From NCBI GenBank assembly GCA_037974965.1, contig JBBPFI010000016.1:1-64000 (forward strand): DNA of 64,000 nt, in the 5' to 3' direction. Within the stretch, counting starts at the first letter, position 1; each line of letters starts with the position of its first letter. The notes beneath the pieces were generated by a model. The model was not told where the DNA came from. It saw only the letters and a list, made by a program, of their open reading frames with translations, and ran no database searches. Positions 1 to 8,404 of this stretch are shown piece by piece. Position numbers and translations under genes: made by a program. The stretch is from Dacryopinax spathularia. Lineage: Eukaryota; Basidiomycota; Dacrymycetes; Dacrymycetales; Dacrymycetaceae.

Positions 1-141
1 ACCACTAACCCTAACCCTAACCCTAACCCTAACCCTAACCCTAACCCTAACCCTAACCCTAACCCTAACCCTAACCCTAACCCTAACCCTAACCCTAACC
101 CTAACCCTAACCCTAACCCTAACCCTAACCCTAACCCTAAA
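1..141. repeat. Telomere, (CCCTAA)n
   Basis: About 23 uninterrupted CCCTAA units begin at base 5 and end at base 141, after which the sequence becomes unique. This is the C-rich strand of a TTAGGG telomere, so the window begins at a chromosome end and position 1 is outermost. The unit is strictly six bases, unlike the longer and variable G-runs known from Cryptococcus neoformans. The first bases (accacta) are slightly off and may be an assembly edge. The repeat joins the body of a gene directly, with no spacer. Confidence 0.98.
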
Positions 142-981
142 CTCCGAGACTGCCGCAGCACGCCGTTCCGTTTCACCACCCCAGAGAGATGCAGGCGAAC
201 GGAGGGTTTGCAAGGCCGAATCCCAGAGATTTTTCGCACTTGCCGGTTTGTTGACATCGCGCCGGTTGCTGGCAAGCTGACGGTAGACGACCTGGCCCTG
301 GGAATTGTTTTTCATGCCTGATAGACAGTCAAATGGAGTCATCTGACAAGCAAGAACAAAAGACATACGAGTGGAATAAAGATGAATAGGCCACCAAGGT
401 TCAGTATCCTCAGGGCCACCAAACAGAGAGGCGTACGCCAGATCATTGCGGTAAAGGCGATAAATCTCCCTCACCGCATAAGTACGGTGCTGTCCTGCCA
501 CGACAGTCACCTTCTTGATATCGTGGAATTCCACGATGACGCCCATATCGACGGCATTCCAGTCCAACTTGGGATGGGCACGGAGCTCGTCCAGATTGAC
601 GATGTTGTCCTCTGGCGTGACCAGGGTGAGAGGGGCTTCGTGGCGGCGCATCCCGCTAGACATGGCGACCACAAGATCGCGCAGAGCCGCATGGTCGAGG
701 GGACGGCCATACTCGTGCTCAAAGTGGGGGAGATCTTGCTCCTCCACAGGCACGTACCAGATGGCCTCACCAAGATGGAACTGACTGACATAGTCCCAAA
801 TGCCCATGGACTTGGCCTGGGCCTGAGGCAGCTTGGCACGGCGAGCTGCCACAGTGACGGTGGCAGGCGGGGGTACCGGGGCGGTGTTGACAGGCTCCTG
901 GCTGGCGGGAGCCGTCGTGACAGTCGATCCCACCTCTTGAGAGGCAGGGTCAGGAGTCGCAGGGACAACTTGAGACGACAT
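142..981 (-). CDS. ParB/DGQHR-like protein, cut off by the telomere (3' partial)
   Basis: Minus-strand gene starting at the ATG at 979-981 (MSSQVVPATPDP). A 51-nt in-frame intron is likely at 318-368 (GTATGT..CTATCAG). The N-terminal 50 residues are Pro/Thr/Ala-rich and look disordered. Around residues 150-175 is a segment ending VVAGQHRTYALREIYR. This fits the [D/A]GQHRxxAL core of the ParB-like/DGQHR nuclease fold, whose members bind or cut DNA or act as ATP/CTP switches. There is no stop codon before the telomere. The last unique codon, GAG, is followed by TTT AGG GTT AGG, so the frame continues as Val-Arg repeats through the telomere and off the end. I infer that the gene lost its 3' part when the telomere was added. 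The motif match is short, so the family call is tentative. It may belong with the large gene inside it, since both have the same palindromes upstream. Confidence 0.6.
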
Positions 982-1151
982 TTCGCAAAAAACGGTTTTG
1001 AAAACTTCAAGCAACAAACGCTGCAAGGCATCAGCTTCATATTCACAGAAAAAAAGACTTAAGAAATGAAAAAGGACTTATTAAGCGAAATAAGATACAT
1101 ATAAGGTAACCTTATAAGACCTTAGGCCTTAGCCTAAGTCCATATAAGATG

Positions 1152-1183
1152 GGTGGGACGACGTGTATGTGCGTTGTCCCACC
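1152..1183. repeat. 32-bp palindrome, GGTGGGACGA family
   Basis: Left arm GGTGGGACGACGTGTA, right arm its near-complement ending CGTTGTCCCACC. It lies about 170 bp upstream of the start of the ParB-like gene. Same family as the array at 6342-6646. Confidence 0.85.
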
Positions 1184-1386
1184 AAAAAAAAGAAAGAAAA
1201 AAAAAGAAAAAAGAAGCAGAGCCGCTTTGTAAGCGGCCCTGCCACTCACCTAAGAGGAGGTGGTGGTTGGGGTGAGAGGGGGAAAAGCGCGCTTTGGCGC
1301 TCTAGAGGTGTCTTATATACCTCTTTTTTGCTTCCAGAGGAAGCAAAAGGCTTGGCAATGATGGTTGCCATGGCGATTTGCTTCCG

Positions 1387-1418
1387 GGTGGGACGACGCG
1401 CATGTGCGTCGTCCCACC
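1387..1418. repeat. 32-bp palindrome, GGTGGGACGA family
   Basis: Arms GGTGGGACGACGCGCA and TGTGCGTCGTCCCACC, complementary apart from one central position. It lies about 400 bp upstream of the ParB-like gene and is the best-preserved copy near that gene. Confidence 0.85.
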
Positions 1419-1568
1419 GCTTACAAAGCACTTGCAAATTTTCTTTCCAAAATGACAAAAAAAAACTTCACTGCAAGAGCGATTGTAAGGTGAAAACAAG
1501 TTAGGATGCATGCGATGTATGATCAGCGCATGTGCGGACCTCTATTCTACCGCCCTGTGCAGAGGGAA

Positions 1569-1875
1569 CACCATGCCAGTCTTGTCGAGAGTCCCCGCAT
1601 GCTGGAAATGAAGCCCGTCGACCTTTCGGGCAGTCCGATGCGCAGTCTCCATGTATCGCTAGGCACCGTCATGACATCTATGGCACTATACCGCACGTGT
1701 ACACACCATGCCAGTCTTGTCGAGAGTCCCCGCATGCTGGGAATGAAGCCCGTCGACCTTGCGGGCAGTCCTATGTACAGTCTCCATGTATCGCAAGCCG
1801 CCGTCATGACATCTATGGCACTATACGGCACGTGTACACACCATGCCAGTCTTATCGAGAGCCCACGCATGCAGG
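1569..1875. repeat. 135-bp tandem repeat, 2.3 copies
   Basis: Two full units (1569-1703, 1704-1838) start CACCATGCCAGTCTTGTCGA and end at an ACGTGTACA motif. A third unit breaks off after about 37 bp. The copies differ at roughly one base in ten. It sits between the 3' end of the large subtelomeric gene and the promoter region of the ParB-like gene. No function is evident. Confidence 0.9.
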
Positions 1876-1990
1876 GTGTCAACATTCAGTGCCACCGGTA
1901 CACATTTAACATTGGACATGGTCTCATGGCAATGTATAGAGGACACACAGACACACTAACCAAACTAAGACAACCTAGGCAGAGCCCCTT

Positions 1991-4900
1991 TCAGACCATG
2001 CGTGGATGGATCTCTATCCGGCTACTCTTTAACCGTTTGCTGAGCATGCGGAGTTCACCTTCATGGGAGACCAGAGGACGCTTCCGGCTGGCCTCACGTT
2101 CATCCGCGCTGGCACCAGTCTGCCTCCCAGGAGGAGGCTGCAGCAGGCCGAGCCCAGCCCAGTAATCCAGGTCGGCAGTGGCCCAAATGTGGGCTAACGC
2201 AGCCCGATACTGCCCCGCCTCCCAGCTCTCACAGATCCGAGCCCACAGCCGGCCAATCCGTTGCTCGGTCGACACCTCCCAATACCGCAGGCCATTTGCC
2301 TGGGTCTGCCGAAAGCCCTTGTTCTGCATAAGGTTGGCGTGCGGGCGCAGGAGCGTGTAAAAGCCCCAGGCAGCAAACAATCCCCAGTGGAAGGCATGGT
2401 TGGCTGGCCAAAGTCAGCAGGGCAGACGTCAGACAATGAATACACCCACCAGTCTTGGTCCGCATCATTGCCTCAGTCACGCCAAAGTGCTGCTCAAGGT
2501 CTTTCGACTTGTTGTACAATGCATACGTGAGCGACGCAATGAAAGAGGCCGCAACGATGCCGACATTGCTTGTCCCATAGGCATGGTCAGGCTCACCCAT
2601 CACCATCGATCGGATCACCTGCTGGCCTTGTTCAGCAGTGTGGGGGATGGCCACCCCAGGCGGTACCGAATGGACATAGCGTGGGTGGATCTTGCACAGG
2701 AAGCGTTGCACAAAACAGGATATACTGGTGGACCTCGCTCTCAATCTTTTCCTCAAACAGCTCACGAAGATATCCAAACGTGCCAGCCAAGTTCACCCCC
2801 TTGGTCTTCCGGCCTCCTCCCTTGGCGAGCTCCTCAAAGCCAGCAGCCATCTCTGCCGACAGGTCAGCACGATGCAGCGGGATGGAGTAGAGCGCAGGAG
2901 GATAGCGTGCATGCCACGCATTCGGCGAGGGGTTCGCCCTCTCCCTCTCCTCCACCAACCGCATTGCAACAAGCTCATCTTCGTCCACAGGCAGGTAACA
3001 CGCCTCTCGTTGGTTGCGTACCTTGGCATGCACCACATGCGCCCAGCTGTGTGGAGATGCAAACCGGCCCCGTCTACCAGCCCAAGGCACAATATCAATC
3101 TTGGCCACTTGCAGCGCCTGGCAGAGCTCCTCCTGGATCCATCTCATGTGCTCCTCCTGGAGACCATCAGGCACACCAAGTAGAAGGCGAGACAAGGCGG
3201 CATGAACGATCGACTTGGTGAGCAGGTGACGGCTGCTAAAGAGAGGGGCACCAAGTGCGATACGGTCCTGGGCCATGCCAAGAAGGCAACGGACAATCTC
3301 GGTGCTGTCAATCCGTAGGGTGCTTTCAGAGAGCGGAAACTGGGGCACACGGTCATTGTTCGTGCTCAGCATCCGGCTAACAATGCTGTAGCCCAAGGTG
3401 CCGTCGAGAGCGCCATTCCGCTGCTCCCAGTCATGCAGGGCTTCCTGGCGGCGGTGGATGCTGAGTTCAAGCACGGTGCGCTCGGCAGGTCGGACAAGGT
3501 GGGAGAGGTCGCTTTGCTTGCTCCGGAGCATCCGCGTCGCCGCGGCGGTGGTCATCTCGCGGATCTCTTGATGGTACACCTCGACAATCTGATTGGCAGC
3601 CAGCCGTCGTGCATGCTTGCCGTGCGCGACACCGCTGGTCTGGAGCATGTCAACTTGCCATTCGAGCTCAAACCGGCGCTGATACATCTGGGCAGCCTCC
3701 TTCCCAAAGTGGACCGTGATCGCACGCACGGCCAAGGAGGGACGGGAGGAGCCTCCCTCAGGCCGAGGCCATGCACTGGGGTTAATATGGCCATGCTCCG
3801 AGTTCTCCCAAAAGCTCAATGTCATCGTGGGCACACCCGTCTCCTTCACAAAATGCCACAGCCCAGCCGCTTTGTAGACTGGACCAGAGATCAGTCGGGT
3901 ATCGCCCGTCTGCGCATAGGCGGCATTGCGGAGGCAAATCGAGATCCCTTCGACAATGTGCCATGGGCAGTACTTCTTCCCATATTCAGTGATCTCCATC
4001 GCTTCACGCCAGAGCCGTTGGGCACGCAGGCCCCAGATAAAGCTGGTATCAAGCAGGAGGCTCGGGTACACCTGGAGGGAGCGTGAGCCACCGCAACTTC
4101 AACCGCATGAAGGACATACTCCAGGCCGGAATACAAGGAGCGCGGCTTGGAAGGCCTCTGCAGAAGCACCACCATAATACACCCGTGTCATCGGTTTCAG
4201 AAGCTTGCTAACGATAAAGCTGGCCAGCATCAGTCGGTGGTCCTCAGGCACAATCAAGCAGACACACCTTCCGCTGCGGTCATCAGGGGCAAGACGATCA
4301 GTGTGAATGACCAGCTCCATCTCGGAACGGATGCCCAGTGAGCCGGTACCTTGCATGATCCGTTTGGCAGTCTTATCGTAGGACGATTGCACATTGAGCT
4401 CCCAGATAAGGCGTTGCACCTTATCTTGAAGGGCACCCCCAGTGCCACACACCCCAAGCACAGCAGCCTCCAGCCCGAGCCCAATCTCATGCTCCATTTT
4501 CGAGTTCCGGAACACCTTCTTTTGGGCCGAGTAGCCTTGCCACTTGATACACTCTACCGCGGGTGGCCCGGGGACTGTCTCCTCGTCAGCATTCAAGACT
4601 TCCAACGAGTAGTCAGCATTCAAGTCGGCCAAGGTATCGGCAAAGAAGCGGGGAAGGCAGTTGGCTTGGATGTTGCAGGCCTGCTTGGTAAAGCCAAGCG
4701 GATAGAAGGAAGCACCACGACCACCACGCTCACGCCCCGCAAAGGCCTGCTTCGTCGAGTCGTAGTCACAGAGTATCGCACAGTCGGCCCCATCAAGATC
4801 CTTCACGCTGCACAATGGCATCAGTCACTGACAGCAGGACAGACAAGGACAGGCCCACTTCTGGACCATGGCAAGGGCAACCACAAAGCGGCCAATCTTG

Positions 4901-6011
4901 TCAAAGGAATACAGACGATCCCAGGTGGCCTTGAATGCATTCCAGGCAATGGGGGTCGACTCGATCGGGTTGTCCTGACCATACTTGAGCGTGACAGAGA
5001 AAGGGTCATGATCGGCAAAGAAGGGGTCATTCCAGCGTGGATCATGCGCCCAGATATGCCAGCTGCTCTCGATGACCAGGTCGAGCTCAACAATCTCTTG
5101 GGCCGAAAGGATGATATGGCCCTTGCTAGAGGGAGCGTGAGCACAGTCAAGGAAAGGAATGCAGTAGCCACGCACACAAGGTCCTCAACATCCATGTCAT
5201 CATAAGAGAACGGGCCAGGGCTGGTGATGTGACGTCCATCAAGCTGGGCACAGCACCAGCAGAGATAGCCACGGAAGCGGCGCATGCGGAGTTGCCACTT
5301 CTCAACGCCATCAGGATTGCCCGCCGCACGGAGTTGACGGTTGCGAGGGCGGAAGACGATCCAGATGTTGCGGCCCTCCGAGGTGCCAAGGTAAAAGGTA
5401 AGGTGCTTGGAGGGAAAGCCAATAAACTCATGCTTGTCGAAAAACATACGGGTCAAGCGGCCGGCATGGATGGTGAGATGCTCGTTAAAGCTAAAGTGCA
5501 TCTCACTGGGGTAAAGAACTCCAAGGCCTGGTTCAGCAGAGATGGCACCAAAGGAGTCGAGGTACAGGTTGCGGTGGCTCCAGTCAAAGGCTGCCGTCTC
5601 CAAGGTCTTGTACACCGCAGGACTCGTATCATCGAAAAGCTCAATTTGGATGGGACAATGCGCCCAGGCTTCAAGCTCATCACCATCGAGAGCCTCATTG
5701 ACGTGGCCTGGAACATGGTCAACAGAGAGACGTGCCGAATGGAGATAGGAAGGTGTCACAGGGATGATCATGACATGCCCACCAGAGTCACGGATAAAGT
5801 CAACCCGATCGGTTTTGGTGAAGAAGTCCGTATTGGCCTGTTCATCCGCGTGCTCGTCCAAGAGATCGTCGGCAAGATCAGCAGCAGCACCATGGATGGG
5901 GATTATGTATCCAGCCGGTTCCGACAGCGAGCCATCGGAGAGCGTATCCTGGGTGAGGTCGAGATCAGGAGTGCTCCGATCGTCCATGGTCTGAAACAGG
6001 GGCATCAGCAT
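1991..6011 (-). CDS. Large subtelomeric protein of unknown family (about 1,270 aa)
   Basis: Five exons on the minus strand: 5176-6011, 4859-5125, 4120-4807, 2450-4071 and 1991-2403. They are separated by introns of 50, 51, 48 and 46 nt with GT..AG ends and CTGAC-like branch points. The start is uncertain; ATGs at 6011, 6005 and 5987 are all in frame. The protein opens with an acidic Asp/Ser-rich stretch of about 60 residues. It then looks globular throughout and rich in Trp, His and Tyr, with no transmembrane segment and no nuclease, helicase, transposase or reverse-transcriptase motif that I recognise. Exon 4 needs a one-base shift inside an A/T run near 2.71 kb to stay open. With that shift the total length fits exactly. 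It could be a sequence error, a decayed copy or real frameshifting. The gene is transcribed toward the telomere, and a seven-unit palindrome array lies about 330 bp upstream. Confidence 0.6.
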
Positions 6012-6341
6012 GTGGCAACAGAACTTAGGCAAAATAAGAGGATACCAAGATTGGTCAATTTGGCTAAAGAAAATTTGTAAGCCAACTTAGACAAAATAAA
6101 GCAAGGGCAAAAGCTTACTTTTGCAGTAAGCAAGATAGCGCAGACTAGGTTTGAGAGTAGATTGTGGCGGTTGAGAATGAAGCAGAACAAGCAGGAATCT
6201 TTGAGCTAACCCGGACTTAGAGGCGCGGATGGAAGCAAATCCAGACTGTACAGGACTTAACTGAATTGAAGACCAAATCGAGACCTTACAATTTTCATGG
6301 AGATGTGCGATTGGGACGACACACTTGCCCAATGTCTGCTG

Positions 6342-6646
6342 GGTGGGACGAGGAACATGTTCCCCGTCCCACCGGGAAAATGTTGGGTGGGACATTATCC
6401 CGGTGGGACGGGGAACATGTTCCTCGTCCCACCGGGATAGGGAGCGGTGGGACGACGCACACGGTCGTCGTCCCACCACCAAAATGTCGGTGGGACGACG
6501 CACATGTTCGTCGTCCCACCACCGAAACGTTGGTGGGACGACACACATGTTCGTCGTCCCACCACCAAAATGTGTCGGTGGGATGACGCACATGTTCGTC
6601 GTCCCACCGGTCTGGGTGGGATGAGGAACATGGTTGTTGTCCCACC
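6342..6646. repeat. Array of seven 32-bp palindromes
   Basis: Units start at 6342, 6402, 6446, 6489, 6532, 6577 and 6615. Each is 32 bp and reads GGTGGGACGA...ACATGT...TCGTCCCACC or a close variant. A half-unit lies between the first two. From the second unit on the spacing is 38-45 bp, about four helical turns. Several arm changes keep pairing or nearly so (GACGACG/CGTCGTC versus GACGAGG/CCCCGTC), so symmetry seems to be maintained. It lies 330-635 bp upstream of the large subtelomeric gene. Candidate roles are a protein-binding array or promoter element, or transcribed hairpins. Confidence 0.9.
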
Positions 6647-6915
6647 ACAAAAGGAGTGGAAACGACAAATAAAATTTGTCGCATACTGGACTTGGTGGAA
6701 TTCGAGGCGCAAGCGCAGTCTTCTATAGGGACCTGACCCCAACCTCTGACCCTATCCACTCATGTACCCCTATAGGATGGTTTGAGCAGAAAAGCGCAAG
6801 AAAGGGATGGACTAGAAGCTGCTTTACTTATCCAAATCCAAAGCGATGGGGTGATTTCTCAAGTTGTGTGGTATATGTCATAATAAAAATGTGCTGAAAC
6901 AGCAATTCTAAGTGT

Positions 6916-6943
6916 GCCAAAGGTCTTGCACAAGACTTTTGGC
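6916..6943. repeat. 28-bp palindrome, GCCAAAAGTCTT family, copy 1
   Basis: Arms GCCAAAGGTCTT and AAGACTTTTGGC around a four-base centre, with one mismatched pair. A second copy lies at 7206. It differs in sequence from the GGTGGGACGA family. Confidence 0.8.
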
Positions 6944-7205
6944 AGGCACCAGAGCACTATGATATAAGTCTAAGGACTATGTTTAGGTGGGCAGGTTATC
7001 ACTCTGGGTAACTTGCTCTGCCTTTGAGCGCTCAACACATCAAGCATTACAAAGTAGAACATTTGAGGCACATTGATGCATCTAACTGGCAGCAACCTTG
7101 GGTTTATAGGGTACAATGACATTGACACAAGTGAGATATGGACCAGTTTTACTCCTTAGTAACTTAAGGAGGACAAAATGATGGACATGCACCACAATAT
7201 TGCTT

Positions 7206-7233
7206 GCCAAAAGTCTTCCATAAGACTTTTGGC
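7206..7233. repeat. 28-bp palindrome, GCCAAAAGTCTT family, copy 2
   Basis: Arms GCCAAAAGTCTT and AAGACTTTTGGC are a perfect inverted repeat around CCAT. The flanks differ from copy 1, so the palindrome itself is the repeated unit. Confidence 0.85.
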
Positions 7234-7793
7234 ACCACATCTCGCTCTATTCCAGTGAAGTATTAGATGTCTTCTGGTGTGCCGATGATGTCAACATGAC
7301 CTGGCAGACCAAAATCTACTGAAAAATGACTCTAACCATGCCAAAAACCTGTATTAGATGGGTTCAAAGAGGTTAAATCCATCACAAGCTTGCCTGCAGC
7401 AAGGTGATGGGTGTTACTGATAGGGAAATAAGGAGGTTTTGGGCCACATTTTTGGTGTACCTTACCCTCAACTCCTATCCATGCTGTCGCATAGACTCAT
7501 GTAGGATATCAGGCTGCAGACTTGTAGTAAATGATGCTTACTTATGAACCGCAGCCTTGGTCCTAGTATATGCCTGCACTTTCCACTATAAGGCATAGCT
7601 GCACCTCTGGATCATGCTGGCAGCTAGCTTCTCTAAGTAGGCGCTGCCACACTTACTGTAGGGTATAATACATGGCCTATGAGGCCTAAGGCTCCTCAGA
7701 TCCAGTCTCTGAGGATTTCCACCGCTGTAACTCCTGGGTACTTGATCTCACTTATCCACTCTACTCTTATCCTCTACACCCTCTAATCTACTA

Positions 7794-7923
7794 CAATTGC
7801 TATCTTATCTCTCTGTCACCCACAATAGCATTGTTATTGTGGTGTGCCCTCACAAAAGACCAATTGCTATCCTGTCTCTTTGTCACCAGCAGTAGCCTTG
7901 TCATTGTAGTGTGCCCTCATAGC
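7794..7923. repeat. 67-bp tandem repeat, two copies
   Basis: Units 7794-7860 and 7861-7923 both start CAATTGCTATC and share TCTCT.TGTCACC and GTGTGCCCTCA. They are about 80 percent alike. Confidence 0.8.
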
Positions 7924-8404
7924 AAGCAACAAGCACCAGAAAGAGAAGGCATGCAGACCGGTTGTAGCCTCTACTGCAGTGTCAGAAGGGTACTCTACAC
8001 GGTTTGCATCTTACAATTCAGTAGTCAACAGCTTCCTAATTGAGTCAGTTGTTGGCCCAGGTTTTGGTCTGGAACGGTTATGTTTGCGCTCCTGTACGGG
8101 ACACTCGCTTGGTGACTGACCGGAGCTTATGGTGCATTGCTCTTGGGGTTGCTTTGTGATGCTTAGACCGAACCTCAAATCACCTGCATCGCGACGTTGA
8201 ACGAAGAGCCGTTGTTGTCTGTAAAGAGGACGCGCGGTGGAGGTGTTTGTCGTAGGCGCGTGCAAAGTGTCGGACTGTGCTTACCTAACGTCGGCCTCGC
8301 CGCATGTGAACGTGGCTCGCGACAGGCGCCGGTCAGTCGTATCATCGTCTCTTTGGCCGTCCTCGTCGGCCTCGAGGCCTCCCTCACCGTCCCATCCCTC
8401 GCAA

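Larger units (their letters stand above)
982..1990. other. Subtelomeric spacer rich in palindromes
   Basis: No convincing gene. The first part is A/T-rich (poly-A near 1050 and 1185-1215). It holds the two 32-bp palindromes listed separately, a short hairpin at about 1325-1349 (TTGCTTCC / GGAAGCAA) and an inverted pair, GCTTTGTAAGCGG near 1226 and CCGCTTACAAAGC near 1418. The 135-bp tandem repeat follows. Open frames across the tandem repeat exist only because its unit length is divisible by three. Confidence 0.6.
6647..8404. other. A/T-rich gene-free stretch at the edge of the subtelomere
   Basis: There is no open frame of note between 6900 and 7830 on either strand, and base composition is clearly more A/T-rich than the gene-bearing part. 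It holds the two 28-bp palindromes and the 67-bp tandem repeat. From about 8170 the GC content rises into the 5' region of the RhoGEF gene. I see no RNA gene here. Confidence 0.6.

Noticed and set aside
382-1062. 226-aa plus-strand frame opposite the ParB-like gene
   Set aside because: It is the complement of a better-supported minus-strand gene and shows no domain of its own.
1506-2165. Open frames over the 135-bp repeats
   Set aside because: They are open because the repeat unit is a multiple of three. The same holds on the other strand.
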